Below are positions 9,292 through 16,662 of a stretch of DNA of 20,534 bases, piece after piece (the first letter of the stretch is position 1; each line of letters starts with the position of its first letter). Made by a program: the position numbers and the translations under genes. Below the pieces are notes generated by a model, which saw only the letters and a list, made by a program, of their open reading frames with translations, was not told where the DNA came from and did no database searches. Source of the DNA: Gammaproteobacteria bacterium (lineage in GTDB: Bacteria > Pseudomonadota > Gammaproteobacteria > Woeseiales > Woeseiaceae); the NCBI GenBank assembly GCA_002685275.1, contig NYWX01000045.1, forward strand, positions 1 through 20,534, in the 5' to 3' direction.

Positions 9292-10545
9292 TTAAATAAA
9301 ATATAAAGATAACTGCGGAAAGAATGTAATTAAAATAACTGACAACATTAAGATTAATAAAAATGGGAATGTCGCAGAATAAACAAACATAATTGGTTTT
9401 TCGAATCTAAAGCTCGCAATAAATAAATTTAATCCTACGGGAGGTGTAAGATAACCTAATTGCATAGCGGCAAGGAATACAATTCCTAGATGCACTTCAT
9501 TAATGTTATAACCAGCTGCTATGGGAAGTATTAATGGAACCACCAGTACAATTGCAGAAAAAATATCGAGAATAGCACCGAGTATTAATAAAAAGATTAA
9601 TAATAAAACTAAAAAGGTTGTTGGGCTATCAATTAGATTTTTGACTATCTTAAATAAATCTTGTGGAATATCAGAATCAATCATGTAACTAGTAGAAGCA
9701 ATTGATACGGCAAGAATTATTAAAATACCTCCGACAAGCACCATTGATGAATGGATTATCTGCGGTAGTTTACTTATTGGTATTTCACGAAGTATAAAAA
9801 CCTCAACGATTATTACATAAAGCGCCGTAATGGCTGCTGCCTCAGAAACAGCAAAAAAACCAGAATATATTCCACCTAACACAATTATAGGGAGCGGCAG
9901 CTCCCATAGCGACTCTCTAAGAGACACCCTTACCTCTTTAAGAGAAAATGAGCTAATAGGCTTTCTGATATGTCGATTAACCCATAAACTATAAGTGGAG
10001 AGCATTAGCAACATAAGCAACCCTGGAAGAATACCGGCAATAAATAATTGATCAATAGAGACCTTAGCTATTACTCCATATAGAATAAGTGGCAATGACG
10101 GTGCAAATAATAACCCTAAGCTACCAGCAGAAGTTACGAGTCCTAAGTTAAACTTTTCACCATATCCGTCCTCTTTCAAGGCAGGATATAAAATAGCGCC
10201 AAGAGCAATTATGGTTACACCAGAAGCCCCTGTAAAAGCTGTAAAAAAAGCACAAGCAGCAAGACATACCAATGATAAGCCGCCAGGTATCCATCCAAAA
10301 ATTGAGTTGGTTAGTTGCACTAATCTTTTTGGAGCATTGCTTTCACTTAATATATATCCAGCAAAAGTAAAAAGTGGAATTGCCGAAAGAAATGGCATGC
10401 TTGCTATGCTCTGTATTTCTATAGCCATTATCATTAAATCAGAATCTAGTTTATAAAAACCAAGCATTGCACTTGAGGCAATTACTACAAATAAAGGAGC
10501 ACCAAGGATTGCGGTAATCACTAAAATGAAACTTACAAAAATCAT
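9292..10545 (-). CDS. dctM: TRAP transporter large permease DctM
   Basis: DctM is the large membrane subunit of tripartite ATP-independent periplasmic transporters; it couples sodium entry to solute uptake. The 417-residue protein is almost wholly hydrophobic with about 11-12 membrane spans. Family motifs include TAFTGASGVTIIALG, the LFAPSLPLILYG block, and LGYLTPPVGLNLFI near the C-terminus. The length is close to the usual 425 or so. Its ATG overlaps the dctQ stop (ATGA, 10542-10545), so the two membrane subunits are translationally coupled. DctP and TatT are encoded directly upstream, completing the system. Confidence 0.96.
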   Translation of the reverse strand: MIFVSFILVITAILGAPLFVVIASSAMLGFYKLDSDLMIMAIEIQSIASMPFLSAIPLFTFAGYILSESNAPKRLVQLTNSIFGWIPGGLSLVCLAACAFFTAFTGASGVTIIALGAILYPALKEDGYGEKFNLGLVTSAGSLGLLFAPSLPLILYGVIAKVSIDQLFIAGILPGLLMLLMLSTYSLWVNRHIRKPISSFSLKEVRVSLRESLWELPLPIIVLGGIYSGFFAVSEAAAITALYVIIVEVFILREIPISKLPQIIHSSMVLVGGILIILAVSIASTSYMIDSDIPQDLFKIVKNLIDSPTTFLVLLLIFLLILGAILDIFSAIVLVVPLILPIAAGYNINEVHLGIVFLAAMQLGYLTPPVGLNLFIASFRFEKPIMFVYSATFPFLLILMLSVILITFFPQLSLYFI

Positions 10546-11048
10546 TTTGATAAAGTCCCAGAAAATATAGCAATCAATTTTTTAAATGCATCAATTGAGA
10601 ATCTGTAAGATATTAAAAAGAAGGCAATAGGTACAATAGAATGAGCAATCCAAGCTGGTGTATTTACTAAAACAGTATCGCCGTATTCAATTTCTATTTT
10701 TAGATACCGATAAGCTTGAAAAGCAATTAAACCGCAAGTTATTGCCGCAAATATATCAATAAATAATTGAATCACATTTGCAGCCCTATTGGATAAATAA
10801 TGAGAGATTGCATCAATTCTTATATGCCGATTCTCTCTGCAAGCCGAAATTGAGCCAACTAAAGCTATCCATAAAACCATTAAACGCACAAGTTCGTCTA
10901 TCCAGCCAAATCCCGCCTCAAAAACTTCACGCATTATAATTTGACTTACTGCAATTAGGATCAAGGATATTAATATAAAAACCAATACTATAGTTTCAAA
11001 TCTTGATCCAATTTTATCCAGACGATCTAATATAGGCTGGATTTTCAT
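10542..11048 (-). CDS. dctQ: TRAP transporter small permease DctQ
   Basis: DctQ is the small membrane subunit of the TRAP system and binds DctM in the inner membrane. The 168-residue protein has four predicted membrane helices (about 20-42, 52-72, 91-112 and 131-151). The family signature is seen as GWIDELVRLMVLWIALVGS (48-66) followed by CRENRHIRID (69-78). It starts 3 bases after the dctP stop and overlaps dctM by 4 bases. It is a separate subunit here, not fused to DctM as in some TRAP systems. Confidence 0.93.
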   Translation of the reverse strand: MKIQPILDRLDKIGSRFETIVLVFILISLILIAVSQIIMREVFEAGFGWIDELVRLMVLWIALVGSISACRENRHIRIDAISHYLSNRAANVIQLFIDIFAAITCGLIAFQAYRYLKIEIEYGDTVLVNTPAWIAHSIVPIAFFLISYRFSIDAFKKLIAIFSGTLSK

Positions 11049-11051
11049 CTA

Positions 11052-12059
11052 TTACTCGCTATTAATAATCTTATTGTCACGAAATTCAGCAATATGGCTA
11101 AGCATTTCTTTGTAAAGCTCCAATGAAAAGCCGCCAGCTGATCCTAATTTAAGATTTGATTTAAGTAGCAACTCCCTAACTTTATTGAGCTCGATCTCAT
11201 CAAATCTTATTTCTTGAATACCACTTCTTATAAGTGCTGCATAAGCATTTTCATTATCAATCAGATTTAGTTCATCAAATTTATCATAAGTCCTATTCAT
11301 AACTTCTCGGATAATTACCTGATCTTTAATATCGATTTTATCAAAGACTTTTTTATCTATAGCCATATATCCAAAAGTATAAATTAGAGGGACTGGTGTT
11401 ATATATTTTACCTTTGTATGCCATTGCAGCACTAAGCCAACAATAGTTGGGATAGTCACAATATCAATAAGGCCAGTTTGCAAGCCTGTCAAGACGTCAG
11501 TAATAGGAAGAGTTACAGGATTTAGTGAGAGCGCCTCCATTGACTTGTAACTCATAATATCGCCCTCTGGCACCCATACTCGCTTACCCTTAAGGTCTTC
11601 CAAAGTTTTTACTGGTTCACTAGACATTATGTTTGCAAAGCCCGACGTTGCAAAGCCAAAATTTACGAACCCAGAGTCCTCAAGCCCTTTCTGAAGGATT
11701 AAATCCATTTTGGAACGGACATAAGTCGCTTCTTGCTCAGAATTAAACACCAAAGGCATGCCATATATATTTAAATTCGGATATTGGGCAGCGAGAGAGG
11801 TTGGTGTAAATGCACCACCCTGTAACTGTTTAATACGTATTTGACTTAGAACTTTAGAATCACTGCCTTTAATTCCACCGCCATAATATTTGATATTGAC
11901 GCGCCCTTGAGTTTTGTCATAGATCTCTTTAGCGCTTGCGCGCATATCATTCATCCACTGAGTTCCTTCTGGAGTAGCAGTGGCTATTTTTAATGTAATA
12001 CCCGATGCAGATGATATATTTAATATAAATATTAAGAACAATAAGGCAATTTTTTTCAT
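11052..12059 (-). CDS. dctP: TRAP transporter substrate-binding protein DctP, atypical
   Basis: The periplasmic solute receptor of the TRAP system, 335 residues with an N-terminal signal peptide (about 1-20). The DctP fold is supported by LKIATATPEGT (23-33), GGAFTPTSLAA (81-91) and LKGKRVWVP (156-164). In well-studied DctP proteins the equivalent of that last motif ends in an Arg-Val-Pro, where the Arg (R147 in SiaP) holds the substrate carboxylate; here the aligned residue is W162, and the nearest Arg is R160. This suggests a ligand without the usual carboxylate salt bridge. TatT-linked DctP proteins, such as the Treponema pair, have been proposed to bind hydrophobic ligands. It lies 45 bases after tatT and 3 bases before dctQ. 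Confidence 0.93.
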   Translation of the reverse strand: MKKIALLFLIFILNISSASGITLKIATATPEGTQWMNDMRASAKEIYDKTQGRVNIKYYGGGIKGSDSKVLSQIRIKQLQGGAFTPTSLAAQYPNLNIYGMPLVFNSEQEATYVRSKMDLILQKGLEDSGFVNFGFATSGFANIMSSEPVKTLEDLKGKRVWVPEGDIMSYKSMEALSLNPVTLPITDVLTGLQTGLIDIVTIPTIVGLVLQWHTKVKYITPVPLIYTFGYMAIDKKVFDKIDIKDQVIIREVMNRTYDKFDELNLIDNENAYAALIRSGIQEIRFDEIELNKVRELLLKSNLKLGSAGGFSLELYKEMLSHIAEFRDNKIINSE

Positions 12060-12104
12060 AAATTTTAAATCTCTATTACTTGAATAATAAGTTTCATTAA
12101 AAAA

Positions 12105-12953
12105 CTAAAAGTAATCATCTGCTTCAGCAAGTAATTTAATGGCTTCTTTTTGAGCCACTCTGTTTGTCAATATAAATCCATTATGATTTGGATCTGCATT
12201 TAAGATTTCATTTAATAATTGATCGTGCAGCTCTCGTTCATACATTAATCTTGCATAATATCTCGCATATTCCAATTTAGCACTAAGGTCATAGCCATTC
12301 GATTCTGCTATTGCCTTTTCAAAATACATACGAGCTAATTCTGGCTTACCACCTAACATAGGTGGCCTTAAAGAATGCATAATACCGATGTAGGTATATG
12401 CGCTTGCATTTGCATCATCTCCACTTACTTCTAAATAATGATCAAATAATTTCTGAATTTGAGGGAATTCAGCTATCGTGTCCCAACTAGTGCTTCTTAC
12501 TCTAAGGTACGCCAGTGATGACAAGCCATAAGAAAGAAGAATATTTGCATCAGTGGGATCAATGCCATTTAAGGACATTAAAAATTCATCATAATTTATA
12601 TTTGGCCATACACAAGACGGTTTGTGAACCAAACACATGGCTCTGAGGCCATACCCACGTGCACGATCTGTTAATCTTAATGAACGCTCATTATCATCCA
12701 CAAAGATTGAATCATACAAAACATATAAGCTTGCACCAGCTGCCAATAAGTCAGGATTATCTGGAGCGCCAGATATCAGACTATCCATTGTAAGTATAAG
12801 AGTTGGAAGACCATCTCGAACAATTTCAGGGTCATCCTGATTTAGAATCGAAGCCGCTAAGTTATTTGAAAAATTTGAAGTAGCATTTGATACTAAAAAA
12901 GTGCAGCCAATAGACAGCAATGACAACGCAATTACAAGAAGATTCTTTTTCAT
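12105..12953 (-). CDS. TRAP-associated lipoprotein TatT (T component)
   Basis: A TPR-like helical lipoprotein of the TAtT family, first described in Treponema, where it assembles with the DctP-like receptor and is thought to pass ligand to it. The ATG at 12953 gives 282 residues and a clean lipoprotein signal: MKK, a hydrophobic core, then LLSIGC with the lipidated cysteine at residue 17. An upstream TTG (12992) would add 13 residues ahead of the signal and is less likely. The C-terminal half has alanine/tyrosine-rich paired helices, including the block RPPMLGGKPELARMYFEKA, which resembles TPR repeats and is typical of the family. It is the first gene of the TRAP operon, with a candidate promoter and palindrome just upstream. 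Confidence 0.85.
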   Translation of the reverse strand: MKKNLLVIALSLLSIGCTFLVSNATSNFSNNLAASILNQDDPEIVRDGLPTLILTMDSLISGAPDNPDLLAAGASLYVLYDSIFVDDNERSLRLTDRARGYGLRAMCLVHKPSCVWPNINYDEFLMSLNGIDPTDANILLSYGLSSLAYLRVRSTSWDTIAEFPQIQKLFDHYLEVSGDDANASAYTYIGIMHSLRPPMLGGKPELARMYFEKAIAESNGYDLSAKLEYARYYARLMYERELHDQLLNEILNADPNHNGFILTNRVAQKEAIKLLAEADDYF

Positions 12954-12971
12954 AATACGAAAACTCAAAAC

Positions 12972-12989
12972 TGACTGTTTAAACAGCCA
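12972..12989. promoter_or_regulatory. Candidate operator palindrome upstream of tatT
   Basis: CTGTTTAAACAG (12975-12986) is a perfect 12-base palindrome. It extends to TG-n-CTGTTTAAACAG-n-CA, 16 of 18 positions symmetric. It lies between the candidate -10 box and the tatT ATG, where a bound repressor could block transcription. The regulator is not encoded in this window, and no second copy was noticed by eye. Confidence 0.4.
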
Positions 12990-13010
12990 CAAGCTTATAA
13001 ATAAATACGC

Positions 13011-13039
13011 ATTATAGCGAAAAAAACCTAAAGGCAGAT
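13011..13039 (-). promoter_or_regulatory. Candidate promoter of the tatT-dctPQM operon
   Basis: On the - strand a perfect -10 hexamer TATAAT (13011-13016) is followed by GCG. The region about 17 bases upstream (ATCTGC, 13034-13039) is a poor match to a -35 box, so activation by a regulator is possible. The start of transcription would fall near 13004, giving a leader of about 50 bases that contains the palindrome. Confidence 0.45.
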
Positions 13040-13051
13040 AGTGAGAAAATC

Positions 13052-13075
13052 AAAATCTTTTGTCTTTTAGATTTT
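13052..13075 (-). terminator. Possible weak terminator at the end of rplS
   Basis: AAAATCT (13052-13058) and AGATTTT (13069-13075) form a 7-bp inverted repeat with a 10-base loop that overlaps the rplS stop codon. The following - strand has only short T-runs. If it works at all it is likely leaky, so some read-through into the TRAP operon is plausible. Confidence 0.25.
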
Positions 13076-13411
13076 TTCCTTAATTCTTGCAGCTTTACCT
13101 GTGAGACCGCGTAAATAATAAAGCTTTGCGCGACGAACATCTCCGCGGCGCTTAACTTGAATTGAGTCTACATCTGGACTATAGGTTTGAAATACGCGTT
13201 CAACGCCCTCGCCATGAGAAATCTTTCGAACAGTAAATGCAGAATTTAAACCACGATTGCGCTTTGCAATAACAATGCCTTCAAAGGCTTGGAGTCGCTC
13301 ACGAGTGCCTTCTTTAACCCTAACTTGCACAACAATTGTATCGCCTGGGCCAAATGATGGAACCTTTTTGGTCATTTGCTCTTGTTCAATTGCTTCTATT
13401 ATTTTACTCAT
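13067..13411 (-). CDS. rplS: 50S ribosomal protein bL19
   Basis: bL19 lies at the 30S-50S interface of the ribosome. The 114-residue protein has the full family pattern: [20 protein letters not shown] (22-41), [12 protein letters not shown] (43-54), the [10 protein letters not shown] block and [15 protein letters not shown] at the C-terminus. The length equals the usual 115 or so. The ATG shares one base with the trmD stop (TAATG), so it is translated as the last gene of rpsP-rimM-trmD-rplS. Confidence 0.99.
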   Translation of the reverse strand: MSKIIEAIEQEQMTKKVPSFGPGDTIVVQVRVKEGTRERLQAFEGIVIAKRNRGLNSAFTVRKISHGEGVERVFQTYSPDVDSIQVKRRGDVRRAKLYYLRGLTGKAARIKEKI

Positions 13412-14148
13412 TATTTTTGCTCTTTTAAAAATTCTTCAAGCAACACTTGTTGCTCTACGTCTAAATCAATCTTTTCTAGTAAGTCTGGGCGCTTTAAGAA
13501 ACTAAATCCCAAAGCTTGCTTTCTTCTCCATCTAGAAATTTCAGCGTGGTTTCCTGATAATAATACATCAGGAACCTTGCGTCCTTCTATATTTTCTGGC
13601 CTCGTATAATGAGGATGATCAAGCAAACCCTTCATAAACGAATCTTCTGCAGCTGATTCATTTCCTCCCAGCGTTCCAGGAAGCAATCTAACTATTGCAT
13701 CAATCACTACCATTGCTGCTATTTCACCCCCTGAAATTACAAAATCACCTATGGAAACTTCTTCATCAATTTGAGAATCAAAAAGCCTTTCATCAATTCC
13801 TTCATAACGCCCAGCTAATAAAATTAAACTAGGCATTTTTGCAAACCTCTTAGCCATTTCTTGATTAAAAGGCTTTCCTTTTGGCGATAAATAAATTACC
13901 GAATAACCTGGAGGTAAACTATCTTTGGCTGCCTCAAGCGCCGCATCGATAGGTTCATATTTCATTACCATACCGGGCCCACCACCATAAGGCTTATCAT
14001 CTATGATTTTATGAACACCCTCTACATAATCACGTGGATTTTTAGTTTTTAAGGTAAAGATTTTGCGTCGATGGGCTTTGCCAATAACGCCAAATTTTTT
14101 AACTGTTTCAACCATATCAGGAAATACGCTAACAACGCTGATTTCCAT
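13411..14148 (-). CDS. trmD: tRNA (guanine-N1-)-methyltransferase TrmD
   Basis: TrmD methylates G37 of tRNAs with a G36, using S-adenosylmethionine, and prevents +1 frameshifting. The 245-residue protein has the trefoil-knot SAM site ([10 protein letters not shown] at 87-96, [12 protein letters not shown] at 110-121, and [10 protein letters not shown] at 133-142), and the catalytic D169 and R154 sit at the same numbers as in E. coli. DHPHYTRPE (177-185) is also diagnostic. It starts 4 bases after the rimM stop and overlaps rplS by one base. Confidence 0.99.
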   Translation of the reverse strand: MEISVVSVFPDMVETVKKFGVIGKAHRRKIFTLKTKNPRDYVEGVHKIIDDKPYGGGPGMVMKYEPIDAALEAAKDSLPPGYSVIYLSPKGKPFNQEMAKRFAKMPSLILLAGRYEGIDERLFDSQIDEEVSIGDFVISGGEIAAMVVIDAIVRLLPGTLGGNESAAEDSFMKGLLDHPHYTRPENIEGRKVPDVLLSGNHAEISRWRRKQALGFSFLKRPDLLEKIDLDVEQQVLLEEFLKEQK

Positions 14149-14152
14149 TTTA

Positions 14153-14659
14153 TTAGTCCCATTCCCAATCTACATAAATATGATGTTTAGTTAGATCAAC
14201 ATCAATTATGATTTTTCCATATACAAACGGAATCAATATTTCTTGATCACCTTCTAATACCATTACATCATGAGTGCCTGTCTCAATAAAACCTTTGACA
14301 GTGCCCAACTGATTACCACCATTAATTTGAGAAACTTTTAATCCCATCAAGTCTGACCAATAATAATGGCCATTTTTCAATATTGGTAGCTTATTTCTCT
14401 CGGTTGCAATTTTCTTATCAATCAAAGTTACTGCTTGATTCCGGTCCTCAAGGCCATCTAATTTTAAAATAATAGATTTTCCATGGCTTTGCCCTTCAAT
14501 GACTCTGATGGGCATCCATTTATCATCTTGGCTAAGGATTAAATCCTTATATTTTAATATTGCCTCTCTAGGTTTAGTATATGAAAAGACTTTCACCCAT
14601 CCCTTAATTCCATGTAAACCAGCTACTCGGCCTAAGATGATAGGGTTAGAAACTAACAA
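14153..14659 (-). CDS. rimM: 16S rRNA processing protein RimM
   Basis: RimM assists maturation of the 30S head and binds S19. The 168-residue protein has the N-terminal RimM motif LGRVAGLHGIKGWVKVFSYT (9-28) and a C-terminal PRC-barrel (about 95-168) with YYWSDLMGL and VLEGDQEILIPFV. The start appears to be TTG at 14659: no ATG or GTG lies near the conserved N-terminus and no Shine-Dalgarno is evident. It begins one base after the rpsP stop, so translation probably depends on coupling to rpsP. Confidence 0.95.
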   Translation of the reverse strand: MLVSNPIILGRVAGLHGIKGWVKVFSYTKPREAILKYKDLILSQDDKWMPIRVIEGQSHGKSIILKLDGLEDRNQAVTLIDKKIATERNKLPILKNGHYYWSDLMGLKVSQINGGNQLGTVKGFIETGTHDVMVLEGDQEILIPFVYGKIIIDVDLTKHHIYVDWEWD

Positions 14660-14660
14660 T

Positions 14661-14918
14661 TTAAACGCTAACAGCTGCCTTCTGGTGCTGTTTTAAGAGC
14701 GATGCCACCCGGTCAGAAGGTTGAGCACCTTGACTGATCCAATAATTGACTCGCTCAATATCTATACGAAGAGTTTCTTCACTTTCTTTGCCGACTGGAT
14801 TAAAAAAACCAAGTCGCTCAATGTAACGACCATCACGACGATTTCGAGAATCAGTGACAATCAAGTGATAGAAAGGACGTTTTTTAGCGCCTGAGCGCGA
14901 AAGTCGAATACTTACCAT
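14661..14918 (-). CDS. rpsP: 30S ribosomal protein bS16
   Basis: bS16 is an early-binding protein of the 30S body. The chosen start, ATG at 14918, gives 85 residues beginning [17 protein letters not shown], the normal bS16 N-terminus, and has a GGAA Shine-Dalgarno 6-9 bases upstream. An upstream in-frame start at 14942 would add eight residues (MFFLFGNI) that have no counterpart in the family and would swallow the Shine-Dalgarno. Conserved [15 protein letters not shown] confirms the family. It heads the rpsP-rimM-trmD-rplS operon. Confidence 0.98.
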   Translation of the reverse strand: MVSIRLSRSGAKKRPFYHLIVTDSRNRRDGRYIERLGFFNPVGKESEETLRIDIERVNYWISQGAQPSDRVASLLKQHQKAAVSV

Positions 14919-14970
14919 TATATTTCCGAATAAAAAAAACAAAAAAAATTATTAATTGCTGCATATATTA

Positions 14971-15006
14971 GACGGCGCATTGTACGTGTTTTATGGAAAA
15001 TGTGAA
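14971..15006 (-). promoter_or_regulatory. rpsP operon promoter with GC-rich discriminator
   Basis: On the - strand, -35 TTCACA (15001-15006) and -10 TACAAT (14979-14984) are 16 bases apart, matching sigma70 consensus at 5 of 6 positions each. The -10 is followed by GCGCCGTC (14971-14978), a GC-rich discriminator of the type associated with stringent (ppGpp/DksA) control of ribosomal promoters. The leader of about 50-60 bases includes long T-runs just before the Shine-Dalgarno. Confidence 0.65.
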
Positions 15007-15068
15007 GTGTTTATTCAAGTAAAATATTTAAGTTTTTCCGTAAGTTACAAGAAAGATACTTAGAAATC

Positions 15069-15092
15069 ATCCTAAAATTAAAGGTTTAGGAT
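15069..15092 (-). terminator. Inverted repeat after ffh, probable terminator
   Basis: ATCCTAAA (15069-15076) and TTTAGGAT (15085-15092) form a perfect 8-bp stem with an 8-base loop, 16 bases after the ffh stop on the - strand. The downstream T-tract is poor (GATTTCT), so efficiency is uncertain. It separates ffh from the rpsP promoter. Confidence 0.5.
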
Positions 15093-15108
15093 TAAATTTA
15101 ATACTTTT

Positions 15109-16470
15109 CTATTTAAATCCTGGTGGCAAAATACCCCCAGGTAAACTACGCATCATCTTTTTCATGCCACCCTTGGACACTTTTTTCATCATCCTTTCCA
15201 TTTGAGTATATTGTTTTAAAAGACGATTTACGTCCTGAATATTCTGCCCCGATCCGAGGGCAATTCGGCGTTTTCTTGAGCCATTAATGACTTTTGGAGA
15301 ATTTCTCTCTCCTGGAGTCATGGAATTAATGATGGCTATTTGATGGCTAAGTTTTTTTTCGTTTGCGGCATCTTTTAATGCTGCAGAACTTATATTGCCG
15401 GCGATTGGTAGTTTCTTAAGCATCGATGCAAGCCCTCCCATATCTTGCATCTGCAAAAACTGGTCTCGAAGATCCGTCAAATCAAAATTACGGCCTTTCT
15501 TTAATTTTTGAGCTAGTTTTTTTGAATCACTTTTACTAACTTTTTGCTCAATTTCTTCAACAAAGGACAAAATGTCACCCATGCCTAAGATTCGAGATGC
15601 TAATCTATCAGGATAAAGCATTTCCAAAGCATCGAGTTTTTCACCAGTACCTAAAAAGCGAATAGGTTTTCCAGTGACTTGCCTCACTGATAATGCAACA
15701 CCCCCTCTGGAATCACCATCTGCTTTCGTTAATATAATGCCTGTCAAAGGGAGCATTTGATCAAAGGTCGCTGCTGCGTTAACAGCATCTTGTCCTGCCA
15801 TACTATCAACAATAAATAAGGTTTCATTTGGCTTGGCTTCTGAATTAATTGCTTGTATTTCTTGCATTAATTCATCATCTACATGTGTTCTACCAGCAGT
15901 ATCGATGATGATAACATCAGCATGTAACTGCACGGCATCTTTCAAAGCCCGCCTAACAATATGCAGTGGCTTTTCACTTGAACTACTATCCGAGAAAAGA
16001 GCACCTACATCCGTAGCAAGCTTCTTAAGCTGTAGAATAGCTGCAGGGCGTTGAACATCTACACTGACAAACATTACTTTCTTTTTCTCAAGCTCAATTA
16101 GACGTTTACCAAGTTTAGCGGCAGTTGTGGTTTTACCAGCACCCTGAAGTCCAACTAACATAAAAACAACTGGTGGCTGCGCTTTAAAATTTAGGGGTGC
16201 AGCGTAACTACCAAGTATTTTAACTAACTCAGAATGGATAATTTTTACAAAGGCTTGGCCTGGAGTAAGACTTTTGCCAACCTCTTCGCCTATTGCGCGT
16301 TCTTGTACTTGATTAATAAAGCTTTTTACTACAGGCAAGGCTACATCTGCTTCAAGAAGTGCAAGCCTTACTTGACGTAAGGTATCCTTTATATTGGTTT
16401 CAGTAATCCGTCCCTTGCCAGATAAACTTCTGGCAGCTTCCGATAATCGCTTACTTAAATTTTCAAACAT
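15109..16470 (-). CDS. ffh: Signal recognition particle protein Ffh
   Basis: Ffh binds 4.5S RNA and signal sequences of nascent membrane proteins and, with FtsY, delivers ribosomes to the SecYEG translocon. The 453-residue protein has the N domain (1-100), the GTPase G domain with GLQGAGKT (107-114), DTAGR (190-194) and TKADGDSRGG (248-257), and a methionine-rich M domain (about 300-450) containing the RNA-binding block GSRKRRIALGSGQNIQDVN. The C-terminal QMERMMKK and GGMKKMM runs fit the signal-peptide groove. It starts with ATG at 16470, divergent from ypjD as in many gammaproteobacteria. No 4.5S RNA gene was seen in the window. Confidence 0.99.
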   Translation of the reverse strand: MFENLSKRLSEAARSLSGKGRITETNIKDTLRQVRLALLEADVALPVVKSFINQVQERAIGEEVGKSLTPGQAFVKIIHSELVKILGSYAAPLNFKAQPPVVFMLVGLQGAGKTTTAAKLGKRLIELEKKKVMFVSVDVQRPAAILQLKKLATDVGALFSDSSSSEKPLHIVRRALKDAVQLHADVIIIDTAGRTHVDDELMQEIQAINSEAKPNETLFIVDSMAGQDAVNAAATFDQMLPLTGIILTKADGDSRGGVALSVRQVTGKPIRFLGTGEKLDALEMLYPDRLASRILGMGDILSFVEEIEQKVSKSDSKKLAQKLKKGRNFDLTDLRDQFLQMQDMGGLASMLKKLPIAGNISSAALKDAANEKKLSHQIAIINSMTPGERNSPKVINGSRKRRIALGSGQNIQDVNRLLKQYTQMERMMKKVSKGGMKKMMRSLPGGILPPGFK

Positions 16471-16662
16471 TACTGAAGCTTAACTTACAAATATGATAAC
16501 TGCATAATTTTTATGAGAAATTTTTCTTTAAAAAAATATCACAGACTATTTAAACTACATTTTTAACATACCCTGGTAACATTTTATATCTATATGAGGG
16601 TTCTCTTAAGCTACGCCATATGGGATGATAAAAAATTATCGAATAAGGTTATAATATTTAGA
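16471..16662. promoter_or_regulatory. ffh-ypjD divergent intergenic region
   Basis: About 190 AT-rich bases separate the ffh start from the preferred ypjD start, so promoters for both genes should lie here. A perfect TATAAT (16650-16655, + strand) ends 7 bases before the ypjD ATG, but no good -35 box is seen 16-18 bases upstream. No convincing ffh promoter or hairpin was recognised. Confidence 0.35.

Noticed and set aside
12954..12992. Longer tatT start at TTG 12992
   Set aside because: It would place 13 residues before a clean lipoprotein signal peptide and put the operator-like palindrome inside coding sequence.
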